Of a stretch of DNA of 64,000 bases, positions 9,201 through 21,400 are shown piece by piece. Origin of the DNA: Sambucus nigra (taxonomy: Eukaryota; Streptophyta; Magnoliopsida; Dipsacales; Adoxaceae); the NCBI GenBank assembly GCA_949130495.1, contig OX422213.1, positions 205,275,660 to 205,339,659 on the forward strand. The letters are read 5' to 3'. A model generated the notes under the pieces. That model was not told the DNA's origin. It worked only from the letters and a program-made list of their open reading frames with translations, and made no database searches. The position numbers were made by a program, and so were the translations under genes. Every line of letters begins with the position of its first letter. Position 1 is the stretch's first letter.

Positions 9201-12200
9201 TTATTTAAAATTAGGGTTATCATAAAAAATGGATTGATATTCGGTAGGAGCAGCCAAGTCATCCACACTACTATTTAGACGTTTTGGCGCGTGTTGGACA
9301 ATTGACCACGACTCGTTATTGATATACTCTGAGTAAAACATTTGGTTAACCTTTTGAAATGCACTAACAAACGGCTCATCGCTCACGTGGTCGTTGCTCT
9401 TCAACTTGGACAAGTCAACCATGATCAAATTGGTGACAGGATCAACTTTACAAACATTCTTATCCTTAACTCTTACCCAATCACAGTAAAATACAACCTC
9501 TTTGAAGCTTATATAATCCAATTCAAATATATTTCGGATTACACCATAGTAAGTCTTTTAAGCTTCAACCAGGTTTTTATCCTTTATGCTCGCTCGAAAG
9601 AAAGTAAGATCCTTGTATGAAAACCCCGAGTTCTGTACATTTGTACTTTCCTCGTACACTTTAGCGCCGAAAATGTAACCATTCAATCGATACTTTTTGT
9701 ACTCTTGTGCGACGAACAAGGGTCGAGTGGCTAGACGAGCAAGCCTTGATGTCGCATCACCCGTCTTTAAGAGATGATAATATAGATAAATTTATTATAT
9801 TAGTTGTAAAATTTGAGTGTAATTTAACGTTATATAATGACCATTTTAATTATAATTACCTCTTGTGTCAACCACAGCGTAAATTCGCTGTCTGATTGTA
9901 CCATTATTTTTCGTCTTTTATTGTTTTCACAGGCTTCATATTTTCTGCATATTACAAAATTAATCATTTATAAAATAATCTAAAATAATGTTAAACATTA
10001 TAATAATCGAAACTTACTTTTTCCATTCTTCGACATCTTCATGTGTGTCAAATAGATAACGAGCTACTTGTTCATGTTGTAAACTCGTTAATTTCACTCG
10101 TTTTCCCATCACATGACCACCATCATCGACGAACTCATCAGTGTCATCAACGCTAGTCGAGTCAGGCATATATTCCCGAGTATATATTGATGACTCCACG
10201 GTGATGTATTCCTCTATAATTGATCCTGTAATATATCGCGTATTCTTGACGTAATCTTTAAAAGCTTTCATCATTCTTTCAAACCGATACATCCACCGAT
10301 ATCTAACTGGACCACAAAGAAGTGTCTCGTCGCATAGGTGTACCAACAAGTGAACACTTATGTCAAAGAATACTGGGGGAAAGTACTTTTCCAACACACA
10401 AATCGCTTCGGTTATCGCCAATTTTGCGGCCACTATGTGTTCTCGATTGACTACCTTCTCACACAAGAGTGAGAAGGTAATACTAATTTGCATAATAGCC
10501 CTTCACAAATCCTTGTGCTTGGAGAAACAGTGCTTAAACAATAGAGGAACCAATTGCATGATCACATGCCAATCGTGGGACTTAAACTTATGTAAATCAT
10601 GAGTAGCATAATTCACAACCCTTTGCAAGTTGGACGAAAAATTAGATGGGCCCTTTAAATTATATATTGTGTCTAAAAGCACCTTCATTTCCCCACTCGT
10701 CAAAGCAAACGCACCAGGGGGAATTATTGTCCTTCCCCTACTATCTTCTTTCAACAATAGTTATGTCTAAGTTTCAACTATTTAAGGTCTTTTTGTGCAT
10801 TTTATCCATCCTTTGAATGACTCCCCCCAAGGCAAGTGCCCACAATATGTTCAGTGAAGTTCTTCTCTGCATGCATCACATCCAATACATGGTGCACCAG
10901 GTTATTCTTCCAATAAGGCAAGTCTAATAAAATTGACCTCCTACACCATGCCTTTCTTGTCTCAGTTTCATTCCTAGTTGGCGCCTTCTTATGCTTGACA
11001 TTCTTAAATTTGGGATTCTTACTTGGAATATTAGGGCCACATTCAAAAGGTTTACTTTCAATTTCTGAACTCGAAAGTTGTCTTGGCGGTAGCCTATGTT
11101 TAGCCCCGCCCAATAAAAAATTGGAACCTTTATCAAATATGAAACTATGAGCCGGGGGTAAAAACCTCCTGTGGAAATGGTATACATTTTTTGAGCTAAA
11201 GGATAGACGAAGAGATTCAGTCTCCTCTCCACGAATAGGACACCCCAAATAACCATGTACTACACAACCGGATAATATCCCATAAGCTGGAAAATCATGA
11301 ATTGCCTACATCAACATAGCTTTCAGCGTAAAATCTTCTTTTCTAAAAGAAGTCAAATGATTGCACACCCTCTTCCCACAAGTCATTTAATTCTTCTACC
11401 AAAGGAGACAGGTAGACATCGATGTCATAACTTGGTGCCTTTGGCCCAGGTATCAACAAAGCCATCATCAAAAATTCAGGTCTCATACACTGTGAAGGAG
11501 GGAGGTTTAGTGGGGCTAGGATCACTGGCCATACACTCTGATTGGTTCTTAGATTTCCAAATGGATTGAAACCATCTGTTGATATAGCCAAACGAATGTT
11601 ACGTTGTTCTCGAGAAAAATTGGGATACTCATAATTCATCCTCCTCCAGGAAGTAGAATTAATAGGATGACGCATGAAATTACCCCCTACTTCTGCCCTA
11701 GCACGCCAAGTCATTGCCTCCGCTATTCATGGTACTGTGAAAAATCTCTTTAATTTAGGTCCAATGGGAAAATATTTCAATACTTTTTGAGGCACTTTTG
11801 AGCTTGTGCCTTCCTTACTAGTAGATTGGACATATCTAGGTTCATCGCATACTGAACAACGATCGAGATTTTCAGACTCCTTTCGGTATAGTATGCAGTC
11901 ATACACACAAGCATGCATCGATTTATACTTCATTCCCAAACCTTTCAAACTGTTCTTCATAACATGATAGCTATTTGGAAGTGTATTCTCCCAGGGTAAT
12001 AAGCCTTTCACCCATTCTAGAATTCCTGTCACGCTATTGCCAAACAAATCGTATTGCGTCTTCAAACTGTGCAAACCAACCATGGCATGTAAAGTTGTTT
12101 GATCTTTCTCACAGCCAGAGTATAATGGTTGGGTCGCCTTAAATTTTAAACTTTGGTAGTCATCGTCAAGTTTTATCGTGATATCTTCATGAGAACTTGA

Positions 12201-12606
12201 ACCTTCTACATCATCAGTAACCTCATTCTCTTCTGCTTCCTAAACTCTATAAGAATCATCAACTAAATCCTCTAACATATTATGAACTACGTCGTCACCT
12301 TCTACATCTATCCTACTCGTTGAAGGTTGTTGTGAAGGTTGGTCGGGGATAAAAGGAACTTTCAATTCACTGTGAAAACTCCAAAATCGATAACTATCTT
12401 GCGTACCCGATGTTAACAAATGTAGTTCAACTGTTTTCCACTCAAACACCTTACCATTCTAACACCTAGCACACGGACACGAAAACTCTTCATCATTATG
12501 ACATCTCTTTGTATATTTCACAAATTTGTTAGCACCTCTGCAAAACACATCCCCCATTCTATTTGTCTCACCCATCCACTCTTTGTATCTCTGATATCCA
12601 ATCGCA
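9201..12606 (-). pseudogene. TNP2-like CACTA transposase, broken
   Basis: Domains read right to left on the minus strand. A transposase-associated domain (about 12606-12470) has the motif CPCARC followed by a stop. The catalytic Transposase_21 region is spread over 12083-11727, 11714-11343 and 11248-10802 and includes HACVYDCILYRKE, FNPFGNLRTNQSVWPVIL and LPYWKNNLVHHVLDVMHAEK. A DUF4218 region follows (10757-10503, with SHDWHVIMQLVPLLF; 10493-10014, with LEKYFPPVFFDISVHLLVHL and YRWMYRFERMMKAFKDYVKN), then a DUF4216 region (9640-9201, with VVFYCDWV and SDEPFVSAFQKVNQMFY). Several in-frame stops, frameshifts and an AT-rich gap (9650-10010) show it is dead. This is the class that catalyses CACTA excision and insertion. 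Confidence 0.88.
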
Positions 12607-13604
12607 ACTACCACAACTAATCACCTATTAAAGGTACGAAGCGTATATTCATGGATTAGTATAAACAAAACTTAGATTTATAGTATGTTTCATTTAATTA
12701 TGTCTTATTTATATTCAAATTCAATTTTTAATAGAAATTTCTATTTCCTCCATCTCCTCTAAAGGGTGAGTGGTCCTATCCCATTCAAGACCGCATTTTT
12801 CTGTAATATACTTAACAGATCATGCACATTGTTACGATTTGAAAAAAAATCGGCGGCATATCCTCGTAGTTCTCCAAGTACACGACGTAGATTGGAAAGT
12901 GTGAGTGTTATTTCAATTGATCAATTGAAATAACAGTCACACTTGTCAAACTAGTATGTACCCAGAGAACATTAGGATACAACTGCAGAACTTCCTCTAA
13001 AAGTAACAACTTTAAGCCACTAAGAATATTATACAGAAATTATGCAGTCCCAAACTGTCCAAACGGGACAATTCAAGAGATCTCATTACAGGGGTAATGA
13101 CTCTCGAACTGGTCTAAGGGATATTGAATGCGTACACATAAGAACTAGAAGGCTAGTATCTATGCGCACTATATGTAATTTCAAGTATGTTTTATTTAAT
13201 TATCATACTATATATATATTGTTCGATATACAAAGTAATTTTAAAAAAAAGTTGAAAAATCCCACCCCCGTATGGACAATAATCCAGTGGTCATGCCACT
13301 TTTAAAATTTCATGACACTTTTAAAATTAACCAACCCAACATCGATCCACTATAATCAAACAACAATGTCAACAACAAATGTGTATCCCGTACTCCTTCT
13401 AATTCATCTACTCAATTAATTATTTTCATTAATTAAACTAACAATTAAAGTATACAATTATTAATTTACTAATTTACAATGAGGGACAATCCTACTTTCA
13501 TAATTAATCATATATTAATTTACTAATTTACAATGAGGGGCAATCATATATTAATTTACTAAAAAAATTAATAACCAATCAATTCGTTTACAAGGAACAT
13601 TACG
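12607..13604. other. CACTA-2 interior upstream of TNP2, non-coding
   Basis: About 1 kb with no supportable gene. It holds a 48-bp palindrome (12897-12944) and, at 13440-13560, three copies of taatttactaatttacaatgagg, also present in CACTA-1 at about 2898. Confidence 0.6.
12897..12944. repeat. 48-bp near-perfect palindrome
   Basis: Two 24-base arms meet at ttgatcaa with no loop; one base per arm is mismatched (g opposite g at arm position 9). It lies about 290 bp upstream of the start of the TNP2-like coding region on the minus strand. Confidence 0.9.
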
Positions 13605-13940
13605 CATAAGCACACACATACATGCACACTACACACACGTATACACAACTGCGCACATACACACACACACACACCCGCGCGCATACACACACACACCCGC
13701 GCACATTCACACACATAAACACACGCGCGCAGCCCCCCACCCCTACCCAACCACCCCCCCACCCATCCCTACCCCCTCCCCCCCACCCTGCCCCACCCCT
13801 TCCCCCACCACACACACATACATGCACACACACCACTACACACACACACCAAACAACCCCCCACCCTGCCCCACCCCCCCACCCCCACCCACCACACACA
13901 CGCACACACACACATACACACACACGCACATATATAAATG
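13605..13940. repeat. (CA)n / C-rich tract, G-rich on minus strand
   Basis: CACACA runs alternate with CCACCCC blocks and are followed by a (GA)n tract at 13943-13960. It parallels 3040-3480 of CACTA-1. Confidence 0.9.
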
Positions 13941-14082
13941 GAAGAGAGAGAGAGAGAGAAAGAAACTAACCTGAAAGTAGAGAGAGAGAGAGAGGGATAG
14001 CAGCGTAGAGAGAGAAAAAAATGAGGGAAGAATCGGCGGGGGAAAAAAGAAGGGGAAAGGTTTTTTTTACTGGGACATTTGT

Positions 14083-14285
14083 CACGGACGTGTCATGGTC
14101 CTTGATCGTGACAATGTTATAAGGATTGTCACGATCATTGACTGTGATAAGCCCGTGACAAGTACAGTTGTCACGAGATTGTCACTGTCCATGACCGTGA
14201 GAAGTCTTTGTCATGGGCTTGTCACGGTCACTGACCATGACACAAAACGCGTATTTTTTGTCACGGTCAAAGACCGTGATAAGGC
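14083..14285. repeat. CACTA-2 right subterminal palindromes
   Basis: At least five TCACGGTC/GACCGTGA-type inverted units in 200 bp, for example gtcacggtcactgaccatgac and gtcacggtcaaagaccgtgat. Confidence 0.8.
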
Positions 14286-14314
14286 TAGCCTCTGGAAGGG
14301 TGATAATTTACCCA

Positions 14315-14327
14315 TTTTGGTGTAGTG
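14315..14327 (-). repeat. CACTA-2 right terminal repeat
   Basis: TTTTGGTGTAGTG. The following bases (atggtgctccatatg) resume Athila B sequence homologous to 30539 onward. Confidence 0.88.
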
Positions 14328-14425
14328 ATGGTGCTCCATATGTATCTTTCGAGAGTGGCAGAAGAAGCATTCAAACCAAATTTGTTCTTAGTTCGATTGG
14401 TAAGCATCATTTTCGTGGTCAATAA
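14328..14425 (-). pseudogene. start of Athila B env-like ORF, unit 1, truncated by CACTA-2
   Basis: The minus strand from about 14425 encodes MLLTTKMMLTNRTKNKFGLN and runs into the CACTA-2 edge at 14327. It aligns with the start of the unit-2 env-like remnant at about 30620. The rest of the ORF is absent from this window. Confidence 0.55.
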
Positions 14426-15159
14426 CATCAACGGAGTTATATTTTTGAGGTAGGGCTCGGTTGGCCATGTGGGAAAGAAATGTGTTGAAGGTAGAAACTG
14501 GAAGAGAGAGTAAGAGAGTTGGGTGAGAGAATTGATGATGAAATGGGGGAGGATGAATTTGTATTTATGAAAGGGTTGGCTTTTGGAGGAAAAGTCTTTC
14601 GAGGGAAGGCAACGTGTATTTGGGAGGGAAATAATGAATGGGGAGGAGGAAAATAGGATAGGGAGGGAAAAAGGGAGGATTGGGGAATGAGGGGGTGTAT
14701 ATCGGGAAGGAGAACAATATAGAGATGCGAACCGATTCGGGTGCCCAGGTTCAGACCGTTCCGGTCCTATTTTTTTTAATTTTCCCATAAACGAATCGAT
14801 CCGGACCCCCAGGGGTGAATCGGTCCGAATCCAAGAAACTTTTGAAGTCCTCTAACTTTAAAATTCACTCTGCTCTCATAATTTTCGGATTCTCCCACAA
14901 CTTTTCCTTCGCATGATCGACCTAGAACCTCCTAATGCTTGCTTCGAAAATGTAGACTCTCTCTCAATGTGTGTGCTCTTGCTCCTATCCTAACGTGACT
15001 TATCCCTATCGAATCTAACTGGCCTAACCGACTCACATCTATTATACACAAGAACCACCACATACGCATCGAGGGTGCGACAACCTTCTCGTACTTCTCA
15101 ACCAGTCCCTATAGATGGGGTTCGATAAATAAATGGTGTCGGCTTATTTGACGCACGTA

Positions 15160-16540
15160 TCAAAGTACGGTTTGAGACATTTGGACATTTACCTTGAAAG
15201 TATTTCCAACTTTTGAATCTTCAAACTCTATAGCACCGTGGGGGAATACTGCTCTGACTACAAATTGACCCATCCACCTTAAACACAACTTTTCGGGAAA
15301 CAAGTGTAATCGAGAGTTACAGAGAAGAACTTTTTATCCTGGATAAAACTCCTTGCATCGAATTATCTTATCATGCGCGAGTTTCATTCATTCCTTTGAA
15401 ATCTTATCATTCTCATATGCGTCATTGCGCATCTCTTCCAACTCTTTCAATTAAAGCTTGCGAGCTTCACCGTCTTTATCGAGATTGTAGTTCAACCTCT
15501 TGATGGCCCAATAGGCTTTGTTCTCTAGCTCCATGGGGAGATGGTAAGGCTTTCCATAGACAAAACGAAATGGGGACATCCCGAGGGGGTTCTTGTAGGC
15601 GGTACTCTAAGCCCATAGCATATCATTTAATAGAAGTGACCAATCTTTCTGGGTAGGATCGACGGTCTTTTCAAGGATAGTTTTGATCTCACGATTTACT
15701 AACTCAGCTTACCCACTTATTTCGGGTGATAAGTCATTCCAACCTTGTGTTCGACTGCATACTTTCTCATTAATTTTTCAAATGACCAATTGCAAAAATA
15801 CATGCCGTTATCACTTATGATCGCCTTCGGAACACGGAAGCGAGAGAGTATGTGTTCTTGTACGAACTTTATCACCACTTTATTATCATTCGTATTGGTA
15901 GCTATTGCCTGTACCATTTAGAGACGTAGTCTACCGTAACGAGGATGTATAAGAAGCCGAAGGAGGGAAGGAATATTTCCATGAAGTTAATACCCCAGCA
16001 ATCAAATAACTTAATGACGAGTATATGGGTTAGTGGCATCATATCACGATAGGTAATAGCTCCCATCCTTTAACATCCATCGCAAGATTTGCAATAGGTG
16101 TTCACATACCAAAACATTATGGACCATAGAGACCGCTTTGATGGATTTTAGTGGCCTTCTTATTCTTGGAGAAGTGGACTCCACAAGCTTTCGTATGACA
16201 AAACCGGATTACACTTTGTATTTTCTCATCCAGAACACATCTTCGGATGAGCTGGTCCGCATAATATTTGAATAAGAATGGGTCATCATAGAAAAACATG
16301 TGGGAAAAAGTGATGAATTTCTTGTTCTCTTGCGGTGTCCATCTGGTAGGAAAGGCTCCCGTGACAAGATAATTAACAATTTCTTCAAACTAAGGTAGAG
16401 AAGAAGTAGCAAAGAGATTATCATTCGATAAGTACTCGTCTATGGGTATTAGATCACTAGGCACGTCAGACGAGAGCTGTGACAAATGATCGGCAATGAT
16501 GTTTTCTACCCCTTTCTTATCATTTGTGGTCGCGTCAAGT
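15160..16540 (-). pseudogene. Athila integrase remnant, unit 1
   Basis: Read right to left: the end of RNase H (KKGVENIIADHLSQLSSDVP, about 16530-16450), the zinc-binding HHCC region (LIRRCVLDEKIQSVIRFCHT, 16299-16117), the core with GYILV-type start and AIISDNGMYFCNWSFEKLMR (15917-15717), then the chromodomain-free C-terminal part ([16 protein letters not shown] and [12 protein letters not shown], 15540-15160). Numerous stops and frameshifts. Integrase normally inserts the cDNA copy; this copy cannot. Protease and RT are missing: the RNase H tail joins LTR sequence directly at about 16540. Unit 2 at 31380-32741 is its partner. Confidence 0.8.
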
Positions 16541-17546
16541 TTTTGGCATCGTTGTTGGGGATCGTATCTACAAGGAACTATGAAAAAAACTCATAACGAC
16601 AAAGGAATAAAAGACTAACCCTAAACTGATTCGAGAAAAGAAACTAAAAGATGATTATTGTGGAACTAAATTCTACTATCTAAATTCCAATGAAATTTAA
16701 ATTACGAACTATGCTACGTGCACAGAAATAAAGCTACTGCAATTAAGTAAATATGAATGAGGAAAAAGAAGGGTAGGATACAATCCCCCAAATCCTAGTA
16801 AATTTACCGGATAGAATAATAGATTTTGAATTCGATAAGTGATCAAAACCAATCTTTAGTAATCCTAAGCATTACATATATGAAGGAACTAGCCGGCGTC
16901 ATACATAATCAAAGGTAAGAATAAACTGATGTCGCATAGCCAACATTCACATCACATCCTTAACACCCCAATTACCAAGGGCAAAAGAGGTTAAAAGGCC
17001 TACGATGGTTGTGATCACTACATAACAAGATTCGTTTAAAATTTAATTCAAAACCTATTTCCTAGACATGTAAACTACATCGGGTCATAATTAAACTAAG
17101 TGTGAACACAAAATCTACTTTGCATGAATACATAACTACGGGAAAATTTTAGAAGAAATTGTGTAAATAAAAATTGCAACTTAATTTCTATGAATAATCC
17201 TACTTGAATGTAAAATCAATTGAAATCAGAAAGGGAATAATATTTGGAATGAAGAAATTCTAGAAATAAAGCTTGAAACTTAAATAAATTAAATCCCTAG
17301 GGTTCTTAGTTGCAAAATCTCTCCCAAAAATTATTAAAAAGAGAACTCCCTAATATTTGATATGAAATTAGAATAAGTATCCTACGAAAATTACAAGAGT
17401 TTGAGCTAAGTTGCACTCTCAATTTGATAAAGAAAAACCAAAAAAATCAAAATTGAACCGGTCCGGCGTGGTCTTTCGTTTTGGTCTGGTGTAAGTCGAA
17501 TTTGTTCGTTTTCCTTTGAAATCGGATCGGTTCGGCCCTCAATTTT
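16541..17546 (-). repeat. Athila B shared LTR, 3' portion
   Basis: On the minus strand this ends with cttgtagatacgatcccc and aaaaacttgacgcg, typical of Athila LTR 3' ends, then joins the RNase H tail. It is homologous to 32742-33773. CACTA-3 interrupts the LTR at 17546/17547. The exact LTR end is uncertain by about 20 bp. Confidence 0.7.
17544..17546. repeat. CACTA-3 target-site duplication, left copy (TTT)
   Basis: aatTTT precedes CACTACACC; TTTatgcagag follows the other end (27194-27196). The unoccupied partner at 33768-33778 reads aattttatgcag. Confidence 0.9.
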
Positions 17547-17561
17547 CACTACACCGAAAAA

Positions 17562-17872
17562 AGGAATTTGGCACGGTTTAAAACTGTGCCAGATCACATC
17601 TGGCACGGTTTTGAATTGTGTCAGAATCAGGTGTTCCAAAATGGTAATTTTTTTCTGGCACGGTTTAAAAGTGTGCCAGATTTGACCAAACAGGAACACT
17701 TCTGGCACACTTTTAAACCGTGCCAGAATTTGATATTTTTGGCACAGTTTTGGCACAGTTTTGAACTGTGCCAGATTGAGCACATTTTGATAAACTTTTG
17801 GCACAATTCAAAACCGTGCAAAAATTTGATATACTTTTGGCACAGTTTTGAACTGTGCCAAATTTTTGGATA
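17562..17872. repeat. CACTA-3 left subterminal palindromes (TGGCACGG...CCGTGCCA)
   Basis: About seven units such as ggcacggtttaaaactgtgcc, ggcacacttttaaaccgtgcc and ggcacagttttgaactgtgcc in 310 bp, in both orientations. Confidence 0.88.
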
Positions 17873-18059
17873 AAAGAAAAAAAAATTATTAATTGAAAAT
17901 AGAAAATTCACAAATTAAAAATCTTGCACGTTGTTAATAAACTAATGTACAAACAAACTTCAAAATATAACAAGTCTTTAGTAGTTCACAGACAAAAAAA
18001 AAAAATTGGGCAGAGTTTCCTCATTTTCTGGACATTCTAAAACCTGCTAATATAAAGCC

Positions 18060-18175
18060 TGCATAATATAAAGCCCGCACGGCCACAAAATATAACAATA
18101 AACTTACAAAAGCCCGCACGGCCATAAACGTTAACAATAAAACTACAAAATCCCGCACGGCCATAACATAAAAAA
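18060..18175. repeat. three copies of a ~48-bp repeat with CCCGCACGGCCA
   Basis: agcccgcacggccacaaaat, agcccgcacggccataaacg and tcccgcacggccataacata are separated by AT-rich spacers with acaataaa. Confidence 0.8.
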
Positions 18176-18424
18176 ATGGAATTATGAATATTAAGGACAT
18201 TAAATAAATAAAATCCTTGTTGTAAACCATTGACTTCTCCGTGTGTTGCACGTGAATAAATGCTAACGATAAAATGTTATCCTGCAAAAAAAAAATAGGA
18301 TACAAAAAAGAGACGATATTAGTAACCAAGTAATTTATAAAAAAAATATTACTCAAACTAAAAAATTACATATAGGAGTTGCAATTATTATTATATTCTA
18401 AAATTGAAAATCTTACGCAAGTTA

Positions 18425-21400
18425 TGACTACCTGGTCAGTTCCTACGAGTTACATTGGTCTCGTGTGATGTGTTAGTGCTTCTTACGGGATCGTTTGGCG
18501 GTTGGTTTGGATTTTCACCCTTGAATGGCTTGTTTCTAAGCCTAATCCATATATTATCAAATTATCATGATATTATCCAACCGAGAGGCCTGTGACTACA
18601 CGGTCAGTTCCTACGAGTTACATTGGTCCCATGCGAGGTGTTATTGCCTCTAAAGGGGTCGTTTGGGGGCTGATTTGGGTTCCTACCCTTCAACGGCTTA
18701 TTTCTAAGCCTAATCTATATATTTTCAAAGCATCATCATATTCTCAAATCGAGACGCGATTAGTTCCTACAAGTTACATTTGTCCCATGTGAGGTGTTCG
18801 TGCCTCTTACGAGGCCATTTAGCATCTCGTTTGGGTTTTCACCCTCAAATGACTTGTTTTTAAGTCTAACCTAGATATTTTCAAATTATCGCCATATTCT
18901 CAAACCAGGAGACCCGTAAGTAAGCGGTCAGTTCCTACGAGTTACACTGGTCCCGTGCGAGGTGTCTGTGCCTCTTACGGGGCCGTTTGGAGACTGGTTT
19001 GGGTTTTCAGCCTCAAACGGCTTATTTTTAAGCCTAATCAAGATATTTCAAAATTATCTTCATATTCTCAAATCGGGAGACCCGTGCCTACGGGTCAGTT
19101 CCTACGATTACATTGGTCTCGTGGGAGGTGTTAGTGCCTCTTACGGGGCTATTTGGCGGCTGGTTTGGGTTTTCACTCTCAAACGGCTTGATTTTAAGCC
19201 TAGTCTTGATATTTCCAAATTATCATCATATTCTCAAACCGAGAGACCCATGACTACGCGGTTAGTTCCTACAAGTTACATTGGTCCCGTACGAGGTGTT
19301 CGAGCCTCTAACGGGGCCATTAGGGGGCTGGTTTGGGTTTTCACCATCAAACGGCTTATTTTTAAGCCTAATTTAGATATTTTCAAATTATCATCATATT
19401 CTCAAACTAGAAGACCCGTGGTTACGCAGTCAGTTTCTACGAGTTACATTGATCTGTGAGAGGTGTTCGTGCCTCTTACCGGGCCTTCTGGAGGCTGGTT
19501 TGGGTTTTCACCCTCAAATGGCTTGTTTTTAAGCCTAATCTAGATATTTTCAAATTATCATCATATTTTCAAACCGGGACACCCGTGACTACGCGATCTG
19601 TTCCAACAAGTTACATTAGTCCCGCTCGAGGTGTTCATGCCTCTTACGGGGTCGTTTGGGGGATGGTTTGGGTTTTCACCCTTTAACTGCTTGTTTTTAA
19701 GATTGATTTAAATATTTTAAAATTATCGTCATATTCTCAAATCGGGAGACCCTAGATTACGCGATCAGTTCCTATATGGTCCCGTGCGAGGTGTTCGTGC
19801 CTCTTACGGGGCCATTTGGGGGTTGGTTTGGGTTTTCACCCTTTAAATGCTAGTTCTTAAGCCTAATTTAGATATTTCCAAATTATCTTCATATTCAAAC
19901 CGGGAGACCTGTGACTACGCGATCAGTTTCAACAAGTTATATTGGTCTCGTACTAGGTGTTCGCATCTCTTACTGGGCCGTTTGGCCGCTGGTTTGGGTT
20001 TTCACCCTCAAACAACTTATTTTTAAACCTAATCTAGATATTTCCAAATTATCATCAAATTCTCAAATCGGGAGACCCGCGACTACGTGATCAGTTCCTA
20101 CAAGTTAGATTTGTCCCGTGCGAGGTGTTCATGCCTCTTGCGAGCCTGTTTGGGGACTGGTTTGGGTTTTCACCCTTTAACTGCTTATTTTTAATCCTAA
20201 TTTAGAGAATTCAAATTATCATCATATTCTCAAACCGGGAGACATGTGACTACGCGGTCAGTTCCTAAGAGTTACATTGGTCCCATGCGAGGTGTTCGTG
20301 CCTCTTACCGGGTCGTTTGGCGGCCGGTTTGGGTTTTCACCCTCTATGGCTTATTTTTAAACCTAATCTAGATATTTTCAAATTATTGTCATATTCTCAA
20401 ACTGGGAGACCCGCAACTACGCGGTCAGTTCCAACAAGTTACATTGGTCTCGTGCCAAGTATTCGTGCCTCTTACGGGGCCATTTGGGGGCTGGTTTGGG
20501 TTTACACCCTTTAACTGCTTGTTTTTAAGCCTAATTAAGATATTTGCAAATTATCATCATATTCTCAAACCGGGAGACCCATGACTACGCGGTCACTTTT
20601 GACAAGTTACATTGGTTCCGTGCGAGGGGTTCGTGCCTCTAACGGGGCCATTTAGGAGCTGGTTTGGGTTTTCACCCTCAAATGGCTTGTTTTTAAGCCT
20701 AATTTAGATATTTTCAAATTATTATCATATTTTCAAACTGGGGGACCCGTGGTTATGCGGTCAGTTCCTACGAGTTAGATTGATCCGTGCGAGGTGTTCG
20801 TGCCTCTTACCGGGCGATTGGTGGCTGGTTTGGGTTTTCACCCTCAAATGGCTTGTTTTTAAGCATAATCTAGATATTTCCAAATTATCATCATATTCTC
20901 AAAACTAGGAGACCCGTGACTACGCGGACAGTTCGAACAAGTTACATTAGTCCCGTTCGAGGTGTTCGTGCCTCTTACGGGGACGTTTGGGGGATGGTTT
21001 GGGTTTTCACCCTTTAACTGCTTGTTTTTAAGACTAATTTAGATATTTTAAAATTATCATCATATTCTAAAACTGGGAGACCCGTGATTATGCGGTCAGT
21101 TCTTACAAGTTACATTGGTCCCGTGCGAGGTGTTCGTGCCTCTTACGGGGCCATTTGGGGACTGGTTTGGGTTTTCACCCTTTAACTGCTTATTTTTAAG
21201 CCTAATTTAGATATTACCAAATTATCATATCTTCTCAAACTGGGAGACCCGTGACTACGCGATCAGTTCCAACAAGTTACATTGGTCTCATACGAGGTGT
21301 TTGTGCCTCTTAAGGGGCCGTTGGTTTGGGTTTTCACCCTCAAACGGCTTATTTTTAAGCCTAATCTAGATATTTCCAAATTATCATCATATTCTCAAAT

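Larger units (their letters stand above)
6814..14327 (-). mobile_element. CACTA-2: transposase-bearing En/Spm-type transposon, left terminus missing
   Basis: The right terminus TTTTGGTGTAGTG is at 14315-14327. Subterminal TCACGGTC/GACCGTGA palindromes occur at both sides (6830-7005 and 14083-14285). A TNP2-like and a TNPA-like pseudogene are read on the minus strand. No CACTACACC sequence is found at the left; the left subterminal array starts about 20 bp after the Athila A LTR end, so the left tip is deleted or was split off by the Athila A insertion. The element sits in the pre-env region of Athila B: 14331 onward aligns with 30541 onward. Both genes are broken, so it is not autonomous now. 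Confidence 0.85.

Noticed and set aside
13600..13969. Open frames on both strands in the second CA/C-rich tract
   Set aside because: Same composition artefact as in CACTA-1.
14285..14788. 167-codon minus-strand frame
   Set aside because: It spans the CACTA-2/Athila B junction and the non-coding INT-env spacer; only the short NRTKNKFGLN part matches the Athila third ORF.
17406..17911. Open frames in both directions over the left CACTA-3 end with FKTVPKLCQK-type repeats
   Set aside because: They are translations of the subterminal palindromes and cross the insertion boundary.
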